A stretch of 26,006 nucleotides of DNA. Origin: Pleionea sp052032335. Lineage in GTDB: Bacteria > Pseudomonadota > Gammaproteobacteria > Enterobacterales > Kangiellaceae. Of this stretch, positions 7,676 to 16,357 are shown piece after piece. Within the stretch, counting starts at the first letter, position 1; each line of letters begins with the position of its first letter. The notes beneath the pieces were generated by a model. The model did not search any database. It was not told where the DNA came from and worked only from the letters and a program-made list of their open reading frames with translations. Location: contig JBPEWV010000082.1 in NCBI GenBank assembly GCA_052032335.1, forward strand, positions 1-26,006, written 5' to 3'. The translations under genes and the position numbers were made by a program.

Positions 7676-9469
7676 GTGAAACCTACAGACATCCAAAACC
7701 CCGAATACTTTCACAAAGTAGTCGACTGCCAGTACGCCTGTCCGGCGCACACGCCAGTTCCCGAATACATCCGTTTGATCGCACGAGGTCGCTATACCGA
7801 CGCCTACATGATCAACTGGGAATCTAACGTATTTCCGGGCATTCTCGGTAGAACCTGCGACCGACCTTGCGAACCCGCATGTCGACGCGATCGAGTCGAT
7901 GAAGAACCCGTCGCGATTTGCCGATTAAAGCGTGTTGCTGCCGATAACAAAGATGAAGTAAAACATCGCATGCCGGAGATCCCAAGCAAAAAGAACGGAA
8001 AACGTGTTGCTTTGATTGGTGGTGGTCCCGCCTCGTTAACCGTAGCAAGGGATTTAGCCCCCTTGGGTTACGAGCTCGATCTTTACGATGCACAACGCAA
8101 AGGCGGTGGATTCATGCGCAGTCAAATCCCGTCTTTCCGTCTACCTGAATCGGTACTGGATGAAGAAGTTAATTACATACTCGACATGGGCATTCGGGCA
8201 AAATTCGATCACTATGTCTCCAGTTTAAAAGAAATTCTAGAAAAAGATTACGATGCCGTGTTTGTCGGTACCGGAGCCCCGCGTGGTCGTGATTTGAAAA
8301 AATTACCCGGACGCGAAGAAGGCGATGCCAATATCCACGTAGGTATCGAGTGGCTTGCCAACGTCGCGTTTGAACACACCAAATCAATCGGCGAAAAAGT
8401 TCTGGTGCTTGGTGGTGGTAATACCGCGATGGATTGTTGCCGAACCTCCAAACGAATTGGAGGAAAAGACGTTCGAGTTGTAGTTCGCAGTCCGAAAAAA
8501 GAAATGAAAGCGTCCCCTTGGGAAATAGAAGACGCCGAACACGAAGATATCCCAATTTATGAAAACCACTCGCCTAAAGAGTTTGTTACCGAGAATGGAA
8601 AGCTGGTGGGCATGAACTTTGAAATCGTCGAAGCCGTTTACGATGACGATGGAAAACGCTCCCTGAAACCTACCGGTGAAGTCGTTTTTATGGAATGCGA
8701 CGATGTACTGATGGCGATTGGTCAAGAAAATGCATTTCCCTGGATTGAACGTGACATTGGCATCGAGTTTGGCGAATGGGACATGCCAATTGTTGATAAA
8801 ACCACTTTCCAAACCACCAACCCGAAGGTCTTTTTTGGCGGTGACGCAGCTTTTGGTCCGGAAAACATTATTACGGCCGTGGCGCACGGTCACCAGGCCG
8901 CAGTGTCTATCGATCTGTTTTTAAATGGAAAAGATGTCAAAGATCGACTGGAACCTGGCACCACCTTGTTCACCCAAAAAATGGGATTTCATGAATGGAC
9001 TTACGACAATGCGGTAACCGACGACGATCGTTTTGTTGTCCCTCTTGCCGACAAAAAGAAAGCATTAAGCGATCGCAAACTCGAAGTAGAACTTGGCTTT
9101 GATTTGCAACAAGCGTTTAACGAAGCCGAACGCTGTCTTAATTGCGATGTGCAAACCGTATTCACGGCCGACAAATGCATCGAATGCGATGCCTGTGTCG
9201 ATATTTGTCCGACAGACTGCATTAACTTTACCGAAAACGGCGACGAAGACGACCTGCGCAGTCGATTAAAAGCGCCGGCCGATAATAAAGAACAAGATCT
9301 TTACGTATCCACCGATTTAAAAACGGGCCGGGTCATGGTTAAAGATGAAAACGTTTGTTTGCACTGTGGCTTGTGCTCAGAGCGCTGCCCAACTTCTGCA
9401 TGGGACATGCAAAAATTCTTGTACACAGTTACGAAAGCAGGAAAAGGAAAAGAGGCAGAAAAAGCATGA
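7676..9469 (+). CDS. GltD-like FAD/NAD(P)-binding oxidoreductase with C-terminal 2x[4Fe-4S] ferredoxin domain
   Basis: Predicted electron-transfer subunit of the 2-oxoacid oxidoreductase encoded by the next two genes. The N-terminal Fe-S segment has Cys18, Cys22, Cys61, Cys65 and Cys69. It resembles the small subunit of glutamate synthase (GltD) and the NfnB family. A first Rossmann fold (GGGPAS, 115–120) should bind FAD and a second (GGGNTAMD, 246–253) NAD(P)H. The extra C-terminal domain carries CIECDACVDICP (Cys501, 504, 507, 511) and CLHCGLCSERCP (Cys561, 564, 567, 571). The start is GTG with GGAAGAAGG just upstream. The stop overlaps the next ATG by 4 bp. No glutamate synthase large subunit is nearby, so gltD would be a misleading name. 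Direction of electron flow is inferred. Confidence 0.85.
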   Translation: MKPTDIQNPEYFHKVVDCQYACPAHTPVPEYIRLIARGRYTDAYMINWESNVFPGILGRTCDRPCEPACRRDRVDEEPVAICRLKRVAADNKDEVKHRMPEIPSKKNGKRVALIGGGPASLTVARDLAPLGYELDLYDAQRKGGGFMRSQIPSFRLPESVLDEEVNYILDMGIRAKFDHYVSSLKEILEKDYDAVFVGTGAPRGRDLKKLPGREEGDANIHVGIEWLANVAFEHTKSIGEKVLVLGGGNTAMDCCRTSKRIGGKDVRVVVRSPKKEMKASPWEIEDAEHEDIPIYENHSPKEFVTENGKLVGMNFEIVEAVYDDDGKRSLKPTGEVVFMECDDVLMAIGQENAFPWIERDIGIEFGEWDMPIVDKTTFQTTNPKVFFGGDAAFGPENIITAVAHGHQAAVSIDLFLNGKDVKDRLEPGTTLFTQKMGFHEWTYDNAVTDDDRFVVPLADKKKALSDRKLEVELGFDLQQAFNEAERCLNCDVQTVFTADKCIECDACVDICPTDCINFTENGDEDDLRSRLKAPADNKEQDLYVSTDLKTGRVMVKDENVCLHCGLCSERCPTSAWDMQKFLYTVTKAGKGKEAEKA

Positions 9470-11313
9470 GCAAAATAGAAGCGGTTAACGATTTCGTTAT
9501 AAAGTTTGCCAACATTAACGGAACCGGCTCTGCCAGTGCCAACAACATGTTTGCAAAATCGATTTTTCGTTCGGGCTTGCCGGTTTCGCCTAAAAATATA
9601 TTCCCTTCGAATATTCAGGGCTTACCCACCTGGTACGAAGTGCGCGTCAACGAGAAAGGTTATCTCGGTCGTCGTGGCGGCGTCGACTTTATGGTCGCCA
9701 CCAACGGACAAACCATGAAGCAAGACTTCGACGAAGTTTTACCGGGCGGCTATTTTCTTTACGATAACAGCAAACCCTTGCCACCCTCGTTCAAACGCGA
9801 TGACATTCATTTAATTGGTATTCCGCTTACCGATATTTGTAATAAAGAATACAGTGACCCACGACAGCGACAGCTGTTTAAAAATATTATTTATGTCGGA
9901 GCCTTGTCTTACCTGCTTGATATCGATTTCGATATATTCCAAAAGCTGGTACAAGACCAGTTTAAAGGCAAAGAAAAACTGATTACACCGAATATTCACG
10001 CCCTTGAATTAGGCTATCGTTACGCTAAAGAAAACTACGAAAGCACCTGTGGACTAAAAGTCGAAAAACGGGACTTAAATGACGGCAAGATTCTCGTCGA
10101 CGGCAACACAGGAACAGCACTGGGTGCCATTTACGCCGGTGCAACCGTCGCCGGTTGGTACCCGATTACGCCTTCTACCTCAGTAGTTGACGCGTTCGAA
10201 AAATATTGCAATCGATTACGAGTGTGCCCCTCTTCTGGGATGAAAAATTATGCCATTGTTCAGGCCGAAGACGAACTGGCGGCCATGGGTATGGTGCTGG
10301 GTGCCAGCTGGAATGGAGCGCGGGCATTCACTGCGACTTCCGGTCCGGGTCTGTCTTTAATGTCGGAGTTCTTAGGGCTAGCCTACTTCGCTGAAATCCC
10401 CGGGGTTCTGGTTGACGTTCAACGCACCGGACCATCCACTGGAATGCCAACTCGAACGCAACAATCGGACATACTTCCGGCTGCATACGCCTCTCATGGG
10501 GATACCAAGCAAGTCTGTCTGTACCCGGCCAATCCGAAAGAATGTTTTGAAATGTCATTTCAGGCGTTTGAGCTAACCGAGTTTTTACAAACACCGGTTA
10601 TCATTTTGAGCGATCTCGATTTAGGCATGAATGACAACATGAGTGACGCTTTCGACTGGGACGATGAAACGCACCTGAATCGCGGAAAAGTATTGTCCAG
10701 AGAACAACTGGACGATATGGCAGAGCGCTGGGGACGTTACCTCGACGTAGACGATGATGGCGTAGGCTACCGAACCATTCCCGGCACGCATCCAACCAAA
10801 GGCAGCTTCTTCACGCGCGGCTCGTCGCACGATGAATACGCCGCTTACACAGAAAGCTCTGAAGCTTATGTGCGTTCCATGGAACGGTTGGAGAAAAAGT
10901 GGGAGACGGCAAAATCGAAAGTTCCGGCACCGACACTGTTTCCGGCGAATAAAAAAGCAAAAGTTGGCGCCCTGTTCTTCGGCACCTCCACCGATTCGTC
11001 GCTCGAGGCCATTGATCGGATGGCCGACAACGATGTTCATATCGATGGCTTAAAAATTAATGCCTTCCCGTTTAACGACGATGTACAAAAATTTCTCGAT
11101 GATCACGACTATGTGTTTGTGATCGAGCAAAACCGCGATGCGCAAATGAAGAGTTTGTTGGTCAATGAGCTGGGCGTTAATCCCGCAGGCTTGGTCTCAA
11201 TTTTAAATTTTGACGGTATGCCGATAACTGCAGAATTTATTTGTGAGCGATTCAACGAAATATTGGATCAAGCTAAAGTGACACCACTTCATCAAGCGGA
11301 TCAGAGGAAATAA
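9466..11313 (+). CDS. korA: 2-oxoacid:acceptor oxidoreductase, fused gamma-alpha subunit
   Basis: Part of a thiamine-diphosphate enzyme that oxidatively decarboxylates a 2-oxoacid to an acyl-CoA. The 615-residue protein starts with a gamma-type domain (about 1–190; NGTGSASANNMF near 18–29). An alpha (pyrimidine-binding) domain follows, beginning near 208, with the signature YPITPSTS at 232–239 and TSGPGLSLMSE further on. This gamma-alpha fusion is typical of 2-oxoglutarate-type and related enzymes, but substrate (2-oxoglutarate, pyruvate or a branched 2-oxoacid) cannot be settled from sequence. I chose the ATG at 9466, which overlaps the previous stop (ATGA) and has a purine-rich ribosome-binding site; an upstream start at 9355 would run 37 codons inside the preceding ferredoxin domain. 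Confidence 0.9.
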   Translation: MSKIEAVNDFVIKFANINGTGSASANNMFAKSIFRSGLPVSPKNIFPSNIQGLPTWYEVRVNEKGYLGRRGGVDFMVATNGQTMKQDFDEVLPGGYFLYDNSKPLPPSFKRDDIHLIGIPLTDICNKEYSDPRQRQLFKNIIYVGALSYLLDIDFDIFQKLVQDQFKGKEKLITPNIHALELGYRYAKENYESTCGLKVEKRDLNDGKILVDGNTGTALGAIYAGATVAGWYPITPSTSVVDAFEKYCNRLRVCPSSGMKNYAIVQAEDELAAMGMVLGASWNGARAFTATSGPGLSLMSEFLGLAYFAEIPGVLVDVQRTGPSTGMPTRTQQSDILPAAYASHGDTKQVCLYPANPKECFEMSFQAFELTEFLQTPVIILSDLDLGMNDNMSDAFDWDDETHLNRGKVLSREQLDDMAERWGRYLDVDDDGVGYRTIPGTHPTKGSFFTRGSSHDEYAAYTESSEAYVRSMERLEKKWETAKSKVPAPTLFPANKKAKVGALFFGTSTDSSLEAIDRMADNDVHIDGLKINAFPFNDDVQKFLDDHDYVFVIEQNRDAQMKSLLVNELGVNPAGLVSILNFDGMPITAEFICERFNEILDQAKVTPLHQADQRK

Positions 11314-11315
11314 TT

Positions 11316-12368
11316 ATGAGTTTTATACGTCCAAATATTCGACATCCGCAACTACCGGTAAACGACCTGGGATTTACCCGCGCGGATTACGAAGGTGCTT
11401 TATCAACCTTATGTGCAGGCTGTGGCCATGATTCGATCAGCGCCTCCATTTTGCAGTCATGCTTTGAATTATCCATCGAGCCGCACAACGTAGCCAAATT
11501 GTCCGGTATCGGCTGCTCATCAAAAACACCGGCCTACTTTCTTGGTAATTCGCACGGCTTTAATTCCGTACACGGTCGCATGCCTTCTGTCGCGACTGGT
11601 GCCAATCTGGCCAACCGAGATCTGGTTTACATTGGCGTTTCTGGCGATGGTGATACCGCGTCGATAGGCATGGGCCAATTCGCCCACATCGTTCGGCGTA
11701 ACCTGAATATGGTCTACATCGTCATGAATAACGGTTGTTACGGGCTTACCAAAGGTCAGGACTCGGCAACGGCCGATCGCGGTTCTGCTTCGAAAAAAGG
11801 CATTCCCAACCCTTACTCCAGTATCGATTTGTGCGAAACAGCGATTCAGTTAGGTGCAGGTTTTGTCGCTCGGAGTTTCTCTGGCGATAAAGAGCAGCTA
11901 ATTCCCCTGATTAAAGCGGCTATTTCTCATAGAGGCTTTGCTTTAATCGACGTAATTTCGCCTTGTGTGACCTTCAACAATAATGCCAAGTCAACCAAAA
12001 GTTACGACCACGTTCGCGAGCACATGAACGCAACAGGTACCTTCGACTTTGTGCCATTAAAGGAAGAAATCACCACCGAATACGAGCCCGGTAAAACCGA
12101 AGAAATCACTTTACACGATGGTTCCGCGATTCGATTGCACAAAGCCGCAGAAGAACTCGACTTTTCCAGCCCGCGTTCGGCCATGAACGAAATTGAGAAA
12201 TACAAAGAAAAAGGCGAGTTGCTGACCGGATTGCTCTATTTGAACCCTCAAATGCCCGATACGCACGAACTGCTGGGAACCACAACCAAACCACTCAACA
12301 GTTTGAGTGAAGACGTTTTGGTTCCTGGAAAGAAAGTTCTGGACAATATTAACGACAGCTTTCGTTAA
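11316..12368 (+). CDS. korB: 2-oxoacid:acceptor oxidoreductase, beta (thiamine-diphosphate-binding) subunit
   Basis: Carries the cofactor site of the enzyme. The 350-residue protein has CAGCGH (Cys33, Cys36), Cys67 in GIGCSS and Cys217 in SPCVTF, the four Cys expected to hold the proximal [4Fe-4S] cluster. The thiamine-diphosphate motif begins at GDGD (110–113) and ends around MNNGCYGLTKGQ (137–148). The final 130 residues (about 220–350) are a Glu/Lys-rich extension. It begins 2 bp after korA with AGAGGA upstream, so the two are translated together. The terminator directly downstream closes the operon, excluding pckA from the same transcript. Confidence 0.92.
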   Translation: MSFIRPNIRHPQLPVNDLGFTRADYEGALSTLCAGCGHDSISASILQSCFELSIEPHNVAKLSGIGCSSKTPAYFLGNSHGFNSVHGRMPSVATGANLANRDLVYIGVSGDGDTASIGMGQFAHIVRRNLNMVYIVMNNGCYGLTKGQDSATADRGSASKKGIPNPYSSIDLCETAIQLGAGFVARSFSGDKEQLIPLIKAAISHRGFALIDVISPCVTFNNNAKSTKSYDHVREHMNATGTFDFVPLKEEITTEYEPGKTEEITLHDGSAIRLHKAAEELDFSSPRSAMNEIEKYKEKGELLTGLLYLNPQMPDTHELLGTTTKPLNSLSEDVLVPGKKVLDNINDSFR

Positions 12369-12394
12369 GTCTTAATTTGAAAGACCTTTACCCC

Positions 12395-12421
12395 AAAAGC
12401 CCGCTTTGTTTGTGGGCTTTT
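12395..12421 (+). terminator. Terminator of the 2-oxoacid oxidoreductase operon
   Basis: AAAAGCCCGC pairs with GTGGGCTTTT (one G·T pair) around a TTTGTTT loop and ends in a T-run. It lies 27 bp after the korB stop. Confidence 0.85.
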
Positions 12422-12840
12422 CACTTTGATATACTTTTGCAACAGTTTCCGCCTACGTCGTAGACTCTCCGAGTGAATAAGAAAACTGTTGGCTTAAGCT
12501 TGGCCGTTAGAAGCGGATAAATCTAAGCGGCAAAACCAAAGTTATTATTAGAATCGTCGGCAAAAATTGGAAGCGCGCAGTTAAGTTAACAACATAATTG
12601 TAATTTTATTACAGCTGATTAAGCTAAAAACTCAGCCGAAAGTTATGTGCAAACAATAAAGCAAACTCTCTCATATCTCATTAAACCTTTAATATTTAAC
12701 AATTTATTGAAATAAATAAGACTTTATGTCTGTGTAGACCATAACAGCCTTACCGGTAAAGCAAGACTTAAGTGTAAATAAATTACAACAAAATACGCAC
12801 TAAGCCACTGTTTTATCAGGACTTTTTCCGACAAAAACCT

Positions 12841-12868
12841 CGATTTAGCCCAAACCATCTGATACAAT
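12841..12868 (+). promoter_or_regulatory. Promoter of pckA with extended -10
   Basis: TGATACAAT (12860–12868) is an extended -10 element; the -35 region is poor, which is usual for this class. Transcription would begin near 12875 in CGCGCAC, leaving a leader of about 50 nt before the ATG. Confidence 0.6.
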
Positions 12869-12924
12869 CGCGCGCACTTTTTAGCCGATTTAGTTTCAAT
12901 AACCCGTCCCGAGGAAGTAGTCAC

Positions 12925-14466
12925 ATGACACAAGCTAAGGTGCATTTAAATCTTTCCACTGATGAGCTCGTCAGTAAAGCAGTGGAACGCGGTGAAGGCG
13001 TCATTGCTGCCAATGGCGCATTATCCGTAGAAACAGGAGAAAGAACCGGTCGCTCACCCAAAGATCGATTCATCGTTAAGGAAAACACCACCGAACAAGA
13101 CATCGAGTGGGGCAACGTTAATCGACCTTTCGACGAAGATAAATTTAACGCCCTTTGGGACCGCGTAGAAACACATCTGGAAACACAAGAAGAGTATTTT
13201 CAGTCGACTTTGCACGTTGGTGCCGGTGACGAATACTTCATTCCAGTAAACGTTCGCACTGAAACGGCCTGGCAAAACCTGTTTGCTCGCAACCTGTTCA
13301 TCCGCGTAAACGAATACAATCCAGACAACCGCGACGAGTGGCAAATTTTGAATGCCGCGGGCTTTCGCTGTGATCCAGAGCGAGACGGCACCAACAGTTA
13401 TGGCTGTGTCATTATCAACTTCAAGCAACGCAAAGTTTTACTAGCGGGTATGCGTTACGCGGGCGAAATGAAAAAAGCCATGTTTTCGGTACAAAACTTC
13501 TTATTGCCTGCAAAGGACGTTTTGCCTATGCACTGCTCGGCCAACACCGATGGTGAAGGCGACGTTACCTTGTTCTTTGGATTATCGGGAACGGGTAAAA
13601 CAACCCTTTCGGCCGATCCTGATCGCTTCCTAATTGGCGATGATGAACACGGATGGGGCGAAGGCACCGTATTCAATATTGAAGGTGGATGCTACGCCAA
13701 ATGCATCGACTTAAGTGAAAAAAATGAACCTGTGATTTGGAATGCCATTCGTCATGGCACCATCATTGAAAATGTTGTTCTGGATGATGAAGGCAAACCC
13801 GATTACACCGATGTATCATTGACTCAAAACTCTCGTGCCGGTTACCCACGCGATCACATTGAGCGTAAAGTCGACGCAAATGCCGCTGGCGAACCTAACG
13901 CCATCGTTTTCCTCACCTGTGATCTGACCGGTGTCTTACCACCTGTTTCGATTTTGAGCAAAGAAGCAGCGGCCTACCATTTCTTAAGTGGCTACACGGC
14001 AAAAGTCGGCTCCACTGAAATAGGTTCAACCGCCGCTATCGAGTCGACCTTTTCGACTTGTTTTGGAGCCCCCTTCTTCCCTCGTCCAGCGGGCGTTTAC
14101 GCCGAGCTGTTAATGAAGCGTATTGAAGCCAATAACGCCAAAGTTTACCTGGTAAACACAGGCTGGACTGGTGGACCCTATGGTAAAGGTGGCAATCGAT
14201 TCAGCATTCCGACGACTCGAGCCGTGATCAATGCGATCCAATCAGGTTCGTTAAAAGATGTGGAAACTCGTGAAATTCCTTATCTGAACCTTCAAGCGCC
14301 TGTTGCTGTCGATGGCGTCGAACCGCAATTACTGGATCCTAAGTCGACATGGGAAAACCCAGAGAATTTTGATGATGAAGCAAAGAAACTCGCCAAACTG
14401 TTCATCGATAATTTCGAAAAGTTTGACGTTTCAGAAGCAATCGTTAATGCAGGTCCCAAACTGTAA
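12925..14466 (+). CDS. pckA: Phosphoenolpyruvate carboxykinase (ATP)
   Basis: Converts oxaloacetate and ATP to phosphoenolpyruvate, CO2 and ADP, the entry step of gluconeogenesis. The 513-residue product has TGRSPKDRF (41–49), the kinase-1a P-loop GLSGTGKT (219–226) and the kinase-2/metal segment LIGDDEHGW (236–244), as in the ATP-dependent family. Length is slightly under the 540 residues of E. coli. GAGGAAG precedes the ATG. It is transcribed alone, between the terminator of the 2-oxoacid oxidoreductase operon and its own strong terminator. The neighbours suggest a cell that feeds on amino or organic acids and makes sugar phosphates by gluconeogenesis. Confidence 0.97.
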   Translation: MTQAKVHLNLSTDELVSKAVERGEGVIAANGALSVETGERTGRSPKDRFIVKENTTEQDIEWGNVNRPFDEDKFNALWDRVETHLETQEEYFQSTLHVGAGDEYFIPVNVRTETAWQNLFARNLFIRVNEYNPDNRDEWQILNAAGFRCDPERDGTNSYGCVIINFKQRKVLLAGMRYAGEMKKAMFSVQNFLLPAKDVLPMHCSANTDGEGDVTLFFGLSGTGKTTLSADPDRFLIGDDEHGWGEGTVFNIEGGCYAKCIDLSEKNEPVIWNAIRHGTIIENVVLDDEGKPDYTDVSLTQNSRAGYPRDHIERKVDANAAGEPNAIVFLTCDLTGVLPPVSILSKEAAAYHFLSGYTAKVGSTEIGSTAAIESTFSTCFGAPFFPRPAGVYAELLMKRIEANNAKVYLVNTGWTGGPYGKGGNRFSIPTTRAVINAIQSGSLKDVETREIPYLNLQAPVAVDGVEPQLLDPKSTWENPENFDDEAKKLAKLFIDNFEKFDVSEAIVNAGPKL

Positions 14467-14482
14467 ACCTTGTATTTGAATC

Positions 14483-14509
14483 AAAAAAGGGGGCATTCGC
14501 CCCCTTTTT
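14483..14509. terminator. Bidirectional terminator between pckA and the HDOD gene
   Basis: GGGGGC and GCCCCC around ATTC, with six A before and five T after. It has U-tracts in both directions and lies between two convergent genes, so it serves both. Confidence 0.93.
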
Positions 14510-14521
14510 CAATTCTCCAAA

Positions 14522-15358
14522 TTACCGAATGGCTTGAATAATTTTAATCATGTCGGCCATGATCTCGTCTTTGTCTTTCAGTAAATCATCCACATCTAGG
14601 TTAAATAACGCCAAAGACGACGACGGCGGCTGCTCAATGGTTTTGGTATTTCTCAAAATTCGAATTACCCATAAAGCGATTTCCAGCAAATGCACGTAGC
14701 GATTGGCATCGTCGTGTGTTTTCAATGACTCTTGATCGGCTGCAATTACTCTCTTTAACGCATCAGGTATCCGCCAAGTTTCTACCACGCGACGGGAAAA
14801 CTGAATTTGCCCAACCAAAATTAGCGCTTTTTGATCTTGTTTGTCAGGACACTTACTGGGGTTTTGAGCCAACCATCCAAGTATTACCAGAGCGCCGACA
14901 TTGTGAAATAATCCGGCCAGCAAAGCGACAGCAGGATCTTCAATACTATAGCGTTTTGACAATGCATGAGTGACCCCGGCGACTTCCAGACTTCGATTAC
15001 GCACAAAAGTCGCGACTTCCTGAATACGGATAAATCGTCGATCACTGAAAAGTTGTGAAAGACAAAAATTATAAATGGCGTTTCGAACCATATTCATGCC
15101 AAGCTTTTGCATTACATGAAGCAATGAAGAACTGTCGGTGTTAATACCAAACGCAGCTGAGTTTGCGATTGCATAAATTCGACTTGCTAGCACCGGATCG
15201 GTGTGGATCAATTGAGCCAAGCGGCGCACCGATACATCAGGGTCGTTTAACGCCTCTCGGATTTTCATCAGATTTTCAGGAAATGAGGGTAATCTCAGAC
15301 GATCATTATCAATCGCAGAATGTATTTGTTGTATTAAAGCCTGATAGTCTTTGCCCAA
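14522..15358 (-). CDS. HDOD-domain protein
   Basis: A 278-residue protein with one HDOD domain, a catalytically degenerate relative of HD phosphohydrolases found in bacterial signalling proteins. The N-terminal part has LPSFPENLMKIREALNDP and LIHTDPVLASRIYAIANS, the typical HDOD opening. LLAGLFHNVGALVI near the middle is the HD-like helix, with Asn where an active HD enzyme has Asp, so I expect no phosphodiesterase activity. The start is TTG, with AGGAG ending 9 bases upstream. It is the fourth gene of a same-strand row after speE, the cyclase and the TolB-like gene, with a 102-bp gap from the last, so it may or may not share their transcript. The target is unknown. Confidence 0.85.
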   Translation of the reverse strand: MGKDYQALIQQIHSAIDNDRLRLPSFPENLMKIREALNDPDVSVRRLAQLIHTDPVLASRIYAIANSAAFGINTDSSSLLHVMQKLGMNMVRNAIYNFCLSQLFSDRRFIRIQEVATFVRNRSLEVAGVTHALSKRYSIEDPAVALLAGLFHNVGALVILGWLAQNPSKCPDKQDQKALILVGQIQFSRRVVETWRIPDALKRVIAADQESLKTHDDANRYVHLLEIALWVIRILRNTKTIEQPPSSSLALFNLDVDDLLKDKDEIMADMIKIIQAIR

Positions 15359-15460
15359 CCGATCGTCTCCTAATCCAAGTTCAGTTCACCAAACTCAGAA
15401 ATAAACATAGACCAGTTTAAGCTGAAATAACAGCTAATCGCTCGGTGCTAATTCAGGTTT

Positions 15461-16339
15461 TCAGTGTGCGATATTGCTCGTTACATCATCGTGAACAACG
15501 ACTAACCATTGACCATTAGGACTGATCGCTAATCGAGAAATATTGTTTAACGCCTTGTCACTCGCTAGAGATATCCACTGATGATAGGGTCTTGGCGCGT
15601 AAAACAGTTGACTACCATTACTGTGAACAAGCCCCCAGTCTTTATGCCACGTGAAATCTTCACTCCCCTGCAAAAGAGGAATCACCGACTCACTCGTTTT
15701 ATTCTGCAAAGAATAACGCTTGAGCATTTGCCGCTTTGCATCGTTTTGTACAAAGAAAAACTCATCATTATTACCCAGAGTAACCAAACAACGACCAATG
15801 TCCTTGGAAACGACTTGGTGTTTGCCTGACGTCCGATCAAGAATCACCAATTCATGGGGCTCCGCCAATCGAAAAATCGCCAGGCGATCGGCAGAAATCC
15901 AGGTGTGATAACCGACCGGTTCAACGTCAGCATTCAATTGCTCCACAAACTTTCCCGAAGCCTGCTGCCATAATGTTTGCTTTCCCTGATACGCAATTAC
16001 AGTCGAATAACTGTTATCTTCAAAAATCGGTGTCGGTGAATACTCGTTTTGCTCGGACTTGGTGAGCCTTGTCAGCTCATCTGATTTTACCGACACCTGC
16101 CAGATATCGGTTTTACCTTTTTTGTCCATTCTAGTGAAGAGTACGTTTTGCGAATCAGCCGTGAACGCCGGTTGATTATCGTAACCGTCTCGAACGACAA
16201 GGTGACGCGCAAATTCGATGGCCATACTTCCGTTGACCTTATGAATCCGGAATAGCGAAATATCCGTTCCCGGAATGCTCAAAACGTTAGTCGAAAAAAA
16301 TCCCAATCCCAAGAATACAATTGTGCGAATCAAACTCAT
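15461..16339 (-). CDS. Exported TolB-like beta-propeller protein of unknown function
   Basis: A 292-residue protein with a hydrophobic N-terminus (MSLIRTIVFLGLGFFSTNVLS) that fits a signal peptide or membrane anchor. The body has repeated PD40/WD40-like blades: QPAFTADSQNVLFTRMDKKG with a following DIWQVSV, and a late ISRLAISPNGQWLVVVHDD. These resemble the blades of TolB and of DPP-IV-type propellers. I see no catalytic domain, and the length allows about five or six blades. A role in periplasmic binding or sensing would fit but is not shown. It starts 18 bp after the cyclase gene, so it is probably co-transcribed with it. Confidence 0.7.
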   Translation of the reverse strand: MSLIRTIVFLGLGFFSTNVLSIPGTDISLFRIHKVNGSMAIEFARHLVVRDGYDNQPAFTADSQNVLFTRMDKKGKTDIWQVSVKSDELTRLTKSEQNEYSPTPIFEDNSYSTVIAYQGKQTLWQQASGKFVEQLNADVEPVGYHTWISADRLAIFRLAEPHELVILDRTSGKHQVVSKDIGRCLVTLGNNDEFFFVQNDAKRQMLKRYSLQNKTSESVIPLLQGSEDFTWHKDWGLVHSNGSQLFYAPRPYHQWISLASDKALNNISRLAISPNGQWLVVVHDDVTSNIAH

Positions 16340-16357
16340 AAAAACTCAATACTTTTG

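Larger units (their letters stand above)
12369..12924. other. 556-bp intergenic region between korB and pckA
   Basis: Contains the korB terminator at its left end and the pckA promoter and leader at its right end. The middle, about 12430–12840, is AT-rich with no credible coding frame on either strand. Small symmetric elements are visible: CTACG/CGTAG at 12453–12463, and the 10-bp palindrome TTACCGGTAA at 12750–12759. The length leaves room for regulator sites or a small RNA, but I cannot support a specific one. Confidence 0.55.

Noticed and set aside
8384..8893. Long minus-strand frame (169 codons) opposite the GltD-like gene
   Set aside because: It lies wholly within a well-supported Fe-S flavoprotein gene, has no recognisable domain, and its composition is that of an antisense shadow.
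7676..9469. Naming the flavoprotein as glutamate synthase small subunit (gltD)
   Set aside because: No large subunit is adjacent, it has an extra C-terminal ferredoxin domain and it is coupled to korAB. Only the flavoprotein core is shared.
12724..12945. Minus-strand frame upstream of pckA
   Set aside because: It starts inside the pckA coding region, covers the pckA promoter and has no recognisable product.
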